Made by a program: the position numbers and the translations under genes. The notes under the pieces are model-generated. The model saw nothing but the letters and a program-made list of their open reading frames with translations. It did not search any database and was not told the DNA's origin. Positions 34,558-45,809 of a stretch of DNA of 64,000 nucleotides are shown here, piece after piece; the stretch's first letter is position 1, and each line of letters starts with the position of its first letter. The stretch comes from Aureobasidium sp. EXF-3400. Taxonomy: Eukaryota > Ascomycota > Dothideomycetes > Dothideales > Saccotheciaceae. The stretch spans positions 180,757 to 244,756 of the forward strand of contig SWBL01000025.1 of assembly GCA_024195585.1 (NCBI GenBank). The letters are read 5' to 3'.

Positions 34558-36075
34558 TCTGCGTAATACGGAACCTGTTTCTGAATTGTGAGGCTTTTTG
34601 GCGGTGCTGCGGTAAGGTGCCGGATGCCGCTTTCTTTTCTTCTTTCCTTTGTCTGATTCTCATTGCTTCAAAGTCACCTAATGCCTCCAGCGCAACACTA
34701 CTAGATACCCCCAGAGGCTGGCTGTTTTTCATTTTTCTCTTCTGTCGTTTTCTTATCACTTTTGTCTGGATCAAATTGAAAAAAACACAGATTCATACCC
34801 TTGTTGCTTTGAACAGGATACCCAGATTTCCATCTTGTGACTGACAGCTCCCCTTCTGAATCGTTCGGCTCTTGTTACTGATCACTGCCGCAAACAGAGG
34901 GGGTGTAACCACTTCTGGTCTGGCCTTGATACCTTGGCGCCACGCGCTCTACATGCTGGCAAAGACGGCAAAATCACATTCCGAAGTTGGTATATTCGGG
35001 TATCAGGTGAGGTTCGCATTGAGAGTCAGTCTGGATAATCATTGGTCGTTGCCCTGTTCCTTCCCTGCATCAACCCCACACTCCCCCGCAACATTTGGCA
35101 GGAACGGTACGTACTTGCAATCCAAGAACGTTCCTTCCTCAGGCCTCCCCACTATTGCCCCGCTACACTAGTCAGGACTCATGGACCTCGAATAGTGTCT
35201 GCTGTGAGCGATCAAAATTCCTCTGATCAAGAGTTCGAAGGGGTAATCTGTTTGCTGGAGCTTGAACCACTTGCACCTTGAGAGATATCACCAGATACTT
35301 CTGAACAAGTGAACACAGGCGGGCAGCTTACGAACCTCCGGTACTTACTTAGAGGCTGAGTCTTAGAGCTCTGTAGATCTGTCCGACCAATCCTGACCAT
35401 ATACCGATCTGATGCAACATATCGCGCGGGGAACTCTACGTCCCCTGTCGCATGGTTCATGAGGGGCTACTGCAGCTACAAGCATGTTTTAGAGACAAGC
35501 TGGAGTTACTGGCACTACTGATCTAGCTATCTTTGTCTCACAAGAATGAACGGTGCACGCGTCCATTGTATCGGCAACGCTAGCCTACGAAGATCGAATC
35601 CCTAATTGAGCACGAGACCGAGTGCTTTACTATAATCGTAGTCAAACAAGTGAGGTCCGCGAGCCTTGACACAGTACAACACAGAAAAGCTACAGTATGC
35701 TGACTACATGTCTTCCTCTCTACCCGTCTTCATCCAGGCGCCTCAAGAGCTCGCTAGCTGCATAACAGGACGATCCCAGACAAGGATACTGTACACAATC
35801 CCTCAATCCCACACCCGCCTTGATCACAATCAAGCCGCCGTTCTCATGTGGGCTCCGTACCTGATACGTGGGTGATTTGGGATTTCCCCTCATTGCAGCC
35901 ATTGATTGCCAATCCCATACACCCGAGTGCCTATGAGGAGCAAGCGGGGCTGTGTCTGGGACGCGTAGATGTTGTGGGATGTGGGACTGTTTAGGTATAT
36001 ATTCAAGCTGCTGAGAAGCTATTTGGGAACCATCAGACTTTGGTTCTGTTTCTTGAACAAGCAAAATCAGACAAA
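34558..36075. other. Intergenic stretch, alcohol oxidase upstream region
   Basis: About 1.5 kb. No gene is supported. The 3' end holds promoter-like features of the alcohol oxidase gene: a GCGGGG hexamer at 35944..35949 that fits the CreA consensus SYGGRG, two tandem TGTGGGA heptamers at 35973..35986, and a TATA box described separately. Confidence 0.5.
35996..36003 (+). promoter_or_regulatory. TATA box of the alcohol oxidase gene
   Basis: TATATATT lies 73 bp before the ATG at 36076. A CreA-type GCGGGG lies 50 bp further upstream. Strong TATA promoters and glucose repression are usual for alcohol oxidase genes, so this is a reasonable core promoter. Confidence 0.55.
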
Positions 36076-38791
36076 ATGACTATTCCAGACGAAGTTGATA
36101 TTATCGTTACCGGTGGTGGATCATGCGGGTTTGTTGTTACCCTCTCTGGTGTCTGAGAGGTAGGACTGATGGGAAACAGATGTGTTGTTGCTGGCCGTCT
36201 GGCCAATCTGGACCATAATCTTCAGGTCATGCTTATTGAAGCTGGAGAATCCAACCTCAACAACCCATGGGTATACCGTCCAGGTATCTACCCACGCAAC
36301 ATGAAGCTGGACTCAAAGACAGCTTCATTCTACTACTCCAGACCTTCTGAGTGGCTGGGTGGTCGTCGTGCTGTTGTGCCTTGTGCTCATATCCTTGGTG
36401 GAGGTTCTTCTATCAATTTCATGGTGAGTTGAGAGTCAGGAGAGGGTCTTGACAATGCTAACTTTCTGGGCAGATGTATACCCGTGCTTCAGCTTCTGAC
36501 TACGATGATTTCCAAGCTAAGGGATGGACTACTAAGGAGTTGATTCCTCTGATGAGGAAGCATGAGACCTATCAGAGAGCTTGCAACAATCGCGATATTC
36601 ATGGTTTCGAAGGACCTATCAAAGGTATGTCTGTCATGTCTCGTTTTAATATGTTTTCATATGTTTTTATATGTTTTTATATGTTTTTATATGTTTTTTT
36701 CACTCAACAAGCACATACTGACCTTCGAAAAGTCTCTTTTGGCAATTACACATACCCCGTCATGCAGGACTTCCTTCGTGCCGTCGAGTCTCAAGGCATC
36801 CCAGTCACTGATGACCTCCAAGATCTGAAGACCGGCCATGGAGCTTGCCACTGGGAGAAATGGATCAACCGTGATACTGGACGTCGTTCAGACTCTGCTC
36901 ATGCTTATATTCACAGTACTCGTGCTCATCACTCCAACTTGCACTTGGTTTGCAACACCAAGGTTGAGAAGATTATCATGGAGGGCGGCCGTGCTGTAGG
37001 TGTCAAGACTGTGCCTACCAAGCCATTGACTCCTGGCCAGGATCAAGCCAAGGTCTACAGAGCAAGAAAGCAGATTGTAAGTGACTTGTCGAAATCCTTC
37101 CTGAAGTCTCACCAAGCGTCGCCTTCTTGTCAAAGTCTCAACCCTACTATTCACGTTATATGTAAGACAACGACTAATATTATCATTAAATTAGGTCGTC
37201 AGTGGAGGCACATTGAGTTCTCCGTTGATTCTGCAGCGTTCTGGCATTGGTAAGTTCCTAGGCTTCAACTTCCAGGCTTCAACCTCTAAACTTACCTCTG
37301 TACAGGTGACCCCGAGAAACTTCGTGCTGCAGGTGTCAAGCCTCTTATTGACCTCCCTGGAGTTGGTTTGAACTTCCAGGACCATTACTGTTAGTACAGC
37401 AAGAGTACAACCCAGCGAGCCAATCATGCAGCCGAGCGAGCTGGCTCGTTGGACAAGTACTCTATCTTTTCTTCCACGAACCTCTGCTGACTTATCTTCA
37501 CTTCAAGTGACCTTCAGTGTCTACAGAGCGAAGCCAGATACCGAGTCTTTCGACGATTTCCTTCGTGGCGACCCCACGATCCAGAAACAAGTCTTCGACC
37601 AGTGGAACATCAACGGCACAGGTCCATTGGCAACCAATGGCATCGAAGCCGGTGTGAAGATTCGTCCCACTGAAGAAGAGCTCGTGCAGATGGATAGTTG
37701 GCCCTGGTACGTGTTCCAGGAGACTTCTCTACCTATACTGACCATTTTCTAGCCCTGAATTCCGCTCTGGATGGGACAGTTACTTCAAAAACGCAGAAGA
37801 TAAGCCCGTTATGCATTATAGCGTGATCGCAGGTGCGTAAAATAAAGGTATAGATCCAGCGAGCCAGTCTTGTGTGGTGGTTGAGGTCGACGGGGCGGCG
37901 TTTTGGACGCCATTCCATGGATTTTCAGCCCAACTTGCGAGCTGACTCGTTGCATACGTACCACACCTATTCTCCCATCGAACTCTGCTAATTGTACTGT
38001 CAGGATTCTTCGGCGATCACATGAACCTACCGCCAGGAAAGTTCTTCAGCATGTTCCATTTCCTCGAGTATCCCTTCAGCCGAGGCTTCACCCACATCAC
38101 CTCGCCTTCTGCCTATGACGCGCCCGATTTTGATGCAGGCTTCATGAACGATAAGCGAGATATGGCTCCTATGGTTTGGGGATACATCAAATCACGCGAA
38201 ACGGCTCGAAGAATGCAGAGCTTCGCTGGCGAAGTGATGTCGATGCATCCTTTCTACGCTTATGATAGTCCAGCACGCGCTCTCGATATGGACCTGGCTA
38301 CTACCAAGGCGTACGCTGGGGACCTGCACTTGTCAGCGGGAATTCAGCATGGCAGCTGGACCATGCCTATCGAGGCAGGCACTGCACCATCAACCTCTTT
38401 CCTTAGCAGTAACAAGCAAGAGATCCGTGAGGACTTGAAGTACACAAATGAGGATATCAATCATGTGATTGAATGGACCAAACGTCACGTCGAAACCACC
38501 TGGCACTCGCTCGGTACGTGCTCCATGGCACCCAAAGAAGGCAACTCCATCGTCAAGCACGGTGTCCTCGATGAACGCCTCAACGTTCACGGTGTCAAGG
38601 GCTTGAAGGTTGCTGATCTGAGTATCTGTCCTGACAATGTTGGATGCAACACCTACAGTACTGCTTTGCTCATCGGTGAGAAGGCTGCTATGCTGGTTGC
38701 TGAGGACCTGGGCTACTCTGGAAGCGCTCTTGATATGAAGGTTCCCAACTATCATGCTCCTAGAGAGATTGCTGGGTTGGCTCGTCTGTGA
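36076..38791 (+). CDS. Peroxisomal alcohol (methanol) oxidase, GMC flavoenzyme
   Basis: Nine exons: 36076..36128, 36180..36423, 36474..36624, 36733..37076, 37195..37249, 37306..37389, 37508..37706, 37753..37832 and 38004..38791. They sum to 1,998 nt, 665 residues, the usual length of this family (about 664). The FAD-binding GGGSCG lies at residues 13-18, interrupted by intron 1. GGGSSINFM is the GMC signature, and VVSGGTLSSPLILQRSGIG the second signature. The C-terminal catalytic part has TTWHSLGTCSMAPKEG (His) and DNVGCNTYSTALLIGEKAA (Asn). Residues GPIK-VSFGNYTYP across intron 3 match the family exactly, which fixes that acceptor. The protein ends LARL; ARL fits the PTS1 signal. The enzyme oxidises short primary alcohols to aldehydes and yields hydrogen peroxide. 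In non-methylotrophic moulds such enzymes often use methanol released from pectin. Introns 3, 4, 6 and 8 are unusually long (108-171 nt). Confidence 0.92.
36649..36700 (+). repeat. Decamer tandem repeat within alcohol oxidase intron 3
   Basis: About five units of atgtttttat (period 10; first unit atgttttcat, last unit atgttttttt). The array provides a long T-rich tract upstream of two possible splice acceptors at 36711 and 36732. Confidence 0.9.
37390..37507 (+). repeat. Introner-like intron 6 of alcohol oxidase, copy A
   Basis: A 118-nt phase-1 intron. It shares three collinear blocks with intron 8: ccagcgagcca at 37412..37422, gcgagctggctcgttg at 37436..37451 (one mismatch), and cgaacctctgctgac at 37477..37491, which includes the branch point. 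Block 1 can pair with tggctcgttgg (37442..37452) over 11 positions with one G-U. That gives a strong hairpin, as known for introner-like elements. Confidence 0.65.
37833..38003 (+). repeat. Introner-like intron 8 of alcohol oxidase, copy B
   Basis: A 171-nt phase-1 intron with blocks at 37856..37866 (identical to copy A), 37937..37952 (gcgagctgactcgttg) and 37979..37993 (cgaactctgctaatt, with the branch point CTAAT). Distances from the splice sites agree with copy A; the difference in length is about 57 nt of extra sequence between blocks 1 and 2. That insert contains GGCG (37897..37900) and CGCC (37908..37911), which could pair. Confidence 0.65.
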
Positions 38792-39900
38792 GTGGGGGCT
38801 TGTGGTCGTTCTTTGATAGTTTGGTCTATTATGTATGCCTTTATGAACTTGCAATGATTGTGTTTCTACTATGCATGTATTCATGAGCTCGCAACGATTA
38901 TATATGTCTATCATGAGATTATCTTTTGTCGAAATCGTTCAGACTTGATGGTATGTTGTCAATCTGTTGTCGTTGTTGAGATCGGCCTTCGGGCCGGGGT
39001 ATCGAAACGTGCACGGACCAGGATGCGGACCCGTCCTCCGCCCATAGCACTTGCTGTTGACGCGACATTATCACTTTCACATCATGACTACGTGCGAGGT
39101 CCTCGAGCCTTGATATCCGGCTACGCTCTCTTGTATGTAGACAACGCAGCATTCGCGCTTGGTTCGCCTCAGATTACGATCATGGATCTTGCTCTAGCCG
39201 TTGCAGGTGGCAGGGTCATACCCTCAACATCTATCACAATCACAAAATCGAGACAATAAGAGTTGGAGAATGAGCTAGGGTGTTTCCAAATCACTTGTAG
39301 GTGCGTATGAATAATACGTAGCCACCCATATAAGTTCAAGTCGATTGCTGCGCAATCAAGCGATCAATCCGGCTTTTGGTATTTGGAAACTTGTAATTTT
39401 GCGATTCGACCTCAGGACACTACGATTATCGTAATGCTGACCAAAGACCAAGAATTGTTCTAAGATCATTCACTCAACGATTGCGCTTCGGAGCACCCAA
39501 AGATACTTATACAAAGCAGGATCAATCTGCAAGTTTTTTCGTGATAAACATCCTCCCACGAAGGTCAGACACGGCATTCCATACTGTAAAAAGGCACAAT
39601 ACTTCCCAGATCACAGATGTATCCATAGAGAACCAAGGGTACATTGAATCTCGATGGATACTGTCCAGTTTCTCGAAAGTATTCGTACATTCTTATAGGT
39701 GTCACATGCTATAGTACCAGATCGGGAAGTCAGCCAAGAGATATTGGAGACGGCAGACGGTTAAAACCAGCAGGAACGATACGTCATCCCGAGATACGCA
39801 CAGACGTTCTGTCATGAACGGAAGGAACAATTGAGATGGATATTGACGCTCTGCTTTTCTTCCACACGCATTTGTTAGCCTCGTCAGTCAACTGGCATCA
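38792..39900. other. Intergenic stretch with a UUCG hairpin at 38983..38996
   Basis: About 1.1 kb with no supported gene. At 38983..38996 CGGCC-TTCG-GGCCG is a perfect 5-bp stem closed by a C(UUCG)G tetraloop, about 190 bp after the alcohol oxidase stop codon. Confidence 0.55.
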
Positions 39901-42540
39901 ATGGATCCGCGCAATTCAATCGCAGACATTGCCGGGCCGGCTGCCATGGCCAAGCCAAAGGTGCCTCAAAAGTCGTATGCCTCGGCGGTAGGAGAAGAAG
40001 CGAGCTCGACTCGAGACGGTGCGGCCAACTCATCAGCGGGTGGCAGCAAGAAGAAGCGCCATCGCGCAGGCAAGAAGCGTCGCAACCGCAGACAGAGTTT
40101 TGCTGCTCCTTCCGAGTCTACTGTTGCCGAACGCGATGATGATCAAAACCAGCGACCATCTCTAGCCACGACACGACCCTCGAACACACAAACCAGCTTC
40201 TATCGCCTCAAATCCGCCGCACGCAGCAACACAAGTCTCGAGAGCGACGCCCTCCTCGACCACCGTGAACATCAACCTATTCGCCCCCGTCGAGGAAGCA
40301 TCCAACAGCCATCGAGGAACCAGGGTGGCCTGTTCCCTCGCAACCACCGCGCCTCACAGCATGCCCAGTCGAGTCCCATGAAGCCTCGCCAGATGCACTA
40401 CAGTGACGATGATGATGAAGAGGCCGTGACCGACCGTACTCCTCTCATTTCTCAATCCTACTACGACCGTCCTCCAATTGAACGCAACAGATCTGGCCAT
40501 CGTGCCTATGGGGGCACTCGTCGTAGACAGTCGGCCACGAGTCGTACATCCAGCAAGCGAGCCAAGTACCCGAGTGGTAGCGATGATGATTACGATGTCA
40601 ACAACCCTCCGTCAATGCCGGGCTCCCCTAAGCTGGGCACCCTCGACGATGTCATGATCGCTCAGGAGTTCTCAGGCTCCCCCTCGTCTGAGAACCGCGA
40701 TGCCATCATCAACATTGATCGTGACAACAACTCGGACCGTTTCCCATCATCTTCACCTCCTACACCCTCAGCTGAAGCTCGCAGACGTACCATTGCTAAC
40801 CTTGCTGAGAACGACGTCTGTTATCCTGGAAACATTGCTGAGTCGGAGATTGGTGAAGATGATATGACCCCGACCGACCAAGGCCAACGTCGCACTAGTC
40901 GTCGCAGACGTCACCGCCAATGGCCTGATCTCGACGTCTTGGATGAATGGAGCCGTATCGAAAAGGAGGAGAGAGACCACACCGAGCAGATCCGCTCAAA
41001 GAAGATCAGCGAACCCGTCATGGTCGGTGGTCGTCTACGCCCCGCAAAGACACAATGGCATCGTGAGGAAGACGATGCTCCATACCGCTACACCTACTTC
41101 AACGAGACCTTCGACGGCACCATCCATAGCAGGACTATTTCCGAGCTCTGTCAATTCGGTGCCACCTTCCGCGAGCTTTTCAATCCCGAGCCCCCAGAGC
41201 TCAGTGATGATAGCAGCTCCGATGAAGATGATCACCCGCCACCAGAAGCCCCTTCAGGCCGAGAGTCTAGGCTTAGTTCGATCGCTGGTGATGGGAAGGC
41301 TCCAGATCGCTCCGCTTCCGCAACCCCCGCTGGTTCTCGTCCTCGTGTACTCAAGGACAAACGCTACGGTCCTCGTCCTACTTTCTGGCTCGACGTTCTC
41401 AGCCCGTCCGAGACGGAAATGAAGATCCTTGCCAAGGCTTTTGGTATCCATCAACTGACTGTTGAGGACATCATGATGCAAGAGCCTCGCGAGAAGGTCG
41501 AGCTGTTCCAGAGCTACTACTTCGTCAACTACCGCAGTTTCGAGCAAGACAAGGACAACGAAGAATACATGGAGCCCGTCAACATGTATGTCGTTGTTTT
41601 CAAGGATGGTGTCATCAGCTTCCACTTCTCCATGACCCCCCACCCCGCCAACGTACGCCGTCGTATTCGTCAACTTAACGATTACATGTCTCCGACAGCA
41701 GATTGGATTTCCTACGCCATCATCGATGACATTACAGATGTGTATGCTCCTTTGGTGCAAGTCATTGAAGACGAGGTAGACGAGATTGATTACGAGATTC
41801 TTGCTCTACACTCTTCTGAGGAGAACTCAGACGACAAGGCTAAGAATAGTGCAAAGGCCAAGGAGCTTGAGTACGAGAAAATGAACAAGGTTGCAGGAAG
41901 CGATACTCAATCCGAAAGGGGCGAACGCACGGCTGGCGACAGTGGTGGTGACATGCTCCGACGCGTTGGAAACTGCAGAAAGAAGGTTATGAGTCTTTAC
42001 CGTCTCCTTGGTAACAAGGCCGATGTCATCAAGGGCTTTGCCAAAAGATGCAACGAACACTGGGAGGTCGCACCCAGGTCCGAGATTGGCCTGTACCTCG
42101 GCGATATCCAAGATCACGTCGCGACCATGACAGGAAACTTATCCCATTACGAAAAGTAAGTCCCAGCAGCAAAACGCCTGGTCCACCTGCGGTCACTGAC
42201 ACTAGTTCAGCCTCCTTTCGAGAGCACACGGCAATTATCTTGCTCAGATTAACATCCGTATGAACGAGCGTGCAGAGCAGACCAACGACGTTCTCGGCAA
42301 GCTCACCGTTTTGGGTACCATTGTCCTCCCCATGAACATTGTCACCGGCATGTGGGGAATGAATACGAAGGTATGCTATATTAACTGCACGTCTTAATCG
42401 AGCACGTAAGCTAATGATTTTCAAAGGTACCTGGACAAGATGGCGAAGATCTGACCTGGTTCTGGGGCCTCACAGCTGGTTTGTTCGCTTTTGGAATGAT
42501 CTGTTATTTCATTGCCAAAAGAGTATACGGCCTTGTCTAA
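39901..42540 (+). CDS. CorA-type magnesium transporter, Alr1/Mnr2 family
   Basis: Exons 39901..42155, 42211..42370 and 42427..42540 give 842 residues; introns are 55 and 56 nt. A long, basic, Ser/Arg-rich N-terminal region (1-430, with SKKKRHRAGKKRRNRRQ near residue 50) is cytosolic in the family and thought regulatory. The CorA cytoplasmic domain follows (PRPTFWLDVLSPSETEMKI; HQLTVEDIMMQEPREKVELF; YYFVNYRSF; SYAIIDDITDVYAPLVQVIE). Two membrane helices end the protein: LTVLGTIVLPMNIVTGMWGMN, with the GMN selectivity motif at residues 801-803 just before intron 2, and LTWFWGLTAGLFAFGMICYF. The GMN loop and second helix lie on different exons. Alr1 works at the plasma membrane and Mnr2 at the vacuole; the sequence alone does not decide between them, though the long basic N-terminus resembles Mnr2. 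Confidence 0.9.
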
Positions 42541-44089
42541 AATCGTCCATGCAATGTCAACTTGAACGCGTACGCAAGCAAGAGGCGCATCATTGGCGCA
42601 TGGTATGTTCTTTTCTTCAGGGGTCTCTATTTCAACCTAAGTATTATTATCAATCCTATCACAGACCAAACCAGCGCTGAGCGTTGCATTGCAGCAATAG
42701 TCAGCTGCTCAACATTCTTCTTGTTCTGATGTCGTACACAAACAGGCTATCACAAACCGTCATGCATAGAGAGTACGTATCAGGTCGAGTGGCCCGAGGA
42801 TGTTGACCTGCAGGAGACGACCTCAGAGTTTCTGACTCAGGCCTTGTCTACTTCCTCTTTCGACAGCCAGTGCTTTCCAGCTATTCCAGTGCCGGCAGAT
42901 TGTCATCACCTGAGTGCCGAGAGGATACCCATCGCCCGGATAGAACGCCCAAAGGCGTAATAGACAGGGCTGGGGCCTGACTCCGATGCTCAACTTGACA
43001 TGTATGAAACGCATCCGCGCTGCAACTAGGCAGTCGTTGGGACTCGAGCAGACGTGTCGATACCGGCCATGGGGCACCAAGGGCCGATCTGCCGCCTTTT
43101 TGCTGTAAATTCTCTCGGGCAGGCGCGGTCCGTGTGTGCGTAGTTTCGTGATATGCAAGCCATGACCCCGGGGCCCGAAGCCTCGGGTCACGGATCTGCA
43201 GCCACACGGAGGATTATCAACATACTCCTGTCCAATGTCCTTGAGTTGTTCTGCCAACTATCCTTGCACTCCAAACCGGGGTGCGCTGGGGGGTCCAACG
43301 CTTCGGTTTAGCTGCATGTCACACGTCGATAGCGCTGGATGCTGAAGACCACCTACCTCTGTATGGGTGGCCCTGTCACTCAATGCGGCACGGAGACTCT
43401 TCTACCTCGACAGGGTGGATATGGAATATTTTGAACCTGGAACAGACATTAGCACCCATCCCGGTTCCAAGGTTCAGGCATTCAAGGACAGACGACATTT
43501 GGAATGGCCGCTTTTACTCCACGCAAATCACCTTCTTTTTGACAGCCTTTCCGTAACGGGAGACGGATTAGCGTGCACACTTGCAGGCTTCACAGACCGT
43601 ACAGTGCCTTCCTATTCCAACCTTGGCAAGCATTACAATTGGCTCGATATTGATCTAACATCATGCAAGAAAGAGAAATGTCTTACACTGGCTGTCGGCG
43701 ATTTTCTCCTGTCTGAGGCTATTGCTGAGAAGCTTTTGCCTTCCACCTCATGTTTCGCATTCGTCAGTGTGCGTTCGCACTGGCTGTTGTCTGCTTTGTG
43801 TGCTACCGTGCCTTGGACGATGCAGGTAACAAGTTCGGCTTTCTCACCATCCGTGTCTGCATCGAAACAAGCCACCGATCCGATCTGTCAGTCTTCTTAT
43901 ATGCTCTCCTGATCCTTACTTCTCACCTCTTGCGTGATATTGGATGTGCTGCTGCTCCTGTACTATACTTCACTCTGCCCTATGACTTTCAGCCCGACCA
44001 TCAAGACGGAATTCAGGTCATTGATACTCTCGATACCCTTGTATCTCGTTGCTCGACAACCCCGCAAGCATCGCAGAATCGACTCCGGG
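42541..44089. other. Intergenic stretch with a GC-rich inverted repeat
   Basis: About 1.55 kb. The plus-strand frame 43367..43912 (181 codons) has no recognised domain and no supporting context, so I do not call it. At 43163..43190 a GC-rich palindrome combines TGACCC/GGGTCA arms with an inner CCCGA-AGCC-TCGGG hairpin. Confidence 0.4.
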
Positions 44090-45809
44090 ATGGCGGATCC
44101 TTCGTCGTCACCGCCGATGAGGGCTAAGCCTGAGCCTACAGACAGCTTGAGTCCGAGTACCAGTGTGGAGCTGCACAGGAGGAGTAAGACCGGTTGTGTG
44201 TTTACTGCGATCGTATGAGGGATGTGGGACGTCTGCTGACCACCTTGCAGGCAAGACTTGCCGACGACGAAAGAAGAAGTGCGATGAAGCAAGGCCCGGA
44301 TGTGAGTCTCTACTTCCTCATGTGATCCATCGCAGCCTGGTTCCAGTCCTGAGCTTCTCCGTGGTGTGTCGCAAGAGTGCTTTATGTTGCTACTTGCTTG
44401 CATCAGAGATCTCAGATAGCGTGTTGCATCCTATGCTGACAAGATCCCAGGCCAGAATTGCGCAAAGAACAACATCCTATGTGGTGGGTATGAGATGAGG
44501 AAGCCTTGGAGGAAAGGAGCTCGCAGTAAGAACTCTGGTATGACCTGTCGTCAGCTGCGAGAGTCTCGACAGCCAAGCTGACACGTCGAGCGCAGCTTTG
44601 ATCATCCCTGAACTACCACACATCATCAGCGCAATCGACGACCCATTAGACTCACAACTCTTCTCTTACTTCATCACTCACGCTGGCCCAGCCCTGAACA
44701 TATACTCCGAAACATACAATCCTTTCGACGGGTTCGTGATCGACGCAGCGCTGGCGAACAGCGGCCTTATGCACTCGCTGCTCTGCCTCTCAGCATCTTG
44801 CCTGCTCGCTCATCAGCCGACGTCGGCTCAAGAGATTGTCGTCCGCCACAGCCACCACTTTGACCAAGCTGTCGTCACTCTGAGGAAGGGTGTCGAGGCT
44901 TATAGCTCAAACACATCATCACAAAACGCAGATTGCATCGTGCTGCAAACGATTATGCTCGCGCAGGAAGCGATCATCACGGGACAAGTACATGGCAGCT
45001 ATCGATGTCACCTGTTCGCCGCACAGCAACTCGTCACCAGTTGCGAAGACTTGAGTCAAGACGTGCAGAACTTCGCCCGCCAATTCCTGCTGTACCACAA
45101 CCTTGCCAACTCAATCTCCTGCCTCGACCCCGTCAATCATGTCCCGAGGTCGGCCCCCCGAACCGAAATAGTGGACCCTCCAGGCACCGTTCCGGAGGGT
45201 TGCGTCGACGGAATCTTGCATGGCCTTCTCGAACCTATGGCGCACATACGCGAGGTCAGAGATGGAGTTCGCGTCCATCGCCACATGCAAAACTCGAGAT
45301 GGTTCAAGGATGAGCGCCTGCTGAGCTTGGCTCTGGGTGTTGAAACACAGTTACGCACCTGGCAGTCCCGGCTGCCACTCAATACTCCACAGTACTGGTC
45401 TTCGCTGGCGTATCGGCAAGGCGCATATGTATACCTCTATCGAACGATACGGCCGTCTGCACCGAGCCCAGGATTGGCTCAAGTGGTGGTGGAAGGGCTA
45501 TCGTACGTTTCCCTTGCTCTGCGGGAAATCACGAAAGGCGACGGTGGGAGTAACTGGGTATGTGGTGTATTGCTACCACCGCTATTTTTGCTGGGATGCG
45601 CTGCCTTTGACCCGGTTCAACGACAAGCAGTCCTCGATAACTTGGAGGATCTGCATGCTTGCAATCAGAGGATCAGTATCGTACACGCTAGAACCATTCT
45701 AGAGGAAGTATGGTCGAAGATGGATGCAGCCGAACAAGGTGCAGACAACGATGCCTGGGACTGGGAAAGTGTGATGAAAGACATGAACATGGATATCCTT
45801 CTCTCATGA
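44090..45809 (+). CDS. Zn2Cys6 (Gal4-type) fungal transcription factor
   Basis: Exons 44090..44195, 44251..44301, 44451..44537 and 44596..45809 give 485 residues. Splicing assembles a perfect zinc cluster: Cys36-x2-Cys39-x6-Cys46-x6-Cys53-x2-Cys56-x6-Cys63, with RRRKKK between the second and third Cys. Introns 1 and 2 both split a cysteine codon after its first base (Cys36 and Cys53). Intron 3 could instead start at 44526 (GTAAGA, stronger); this keeps the frame and removes four residues. The rest (about 75-485) is the helical fungal-TF regulatory region, with DDPLDSQLFSYFITHAGPAL, LMHSLLCLSASCLLAHQP and SSLAYRQGAYVYLYRTI, as in the Fungal_trans_2 class. It would bind CGG-containing sites in the nucleus. 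The neighbouring genes do not reveal its pathway. An upstream exon cannot be excluded. Confidence 0.85.

Noticed and set aside
35227..35460. Minus-strand frame upstream of alcohol oxidase
   Set aside because: Short, no domain, lies in a region without other coding signs.
43281..43912. Possible gene upstream of the transcription factor
   Set aside because: No domain, no convincing splice structure and no promoter; kept as intergenic.
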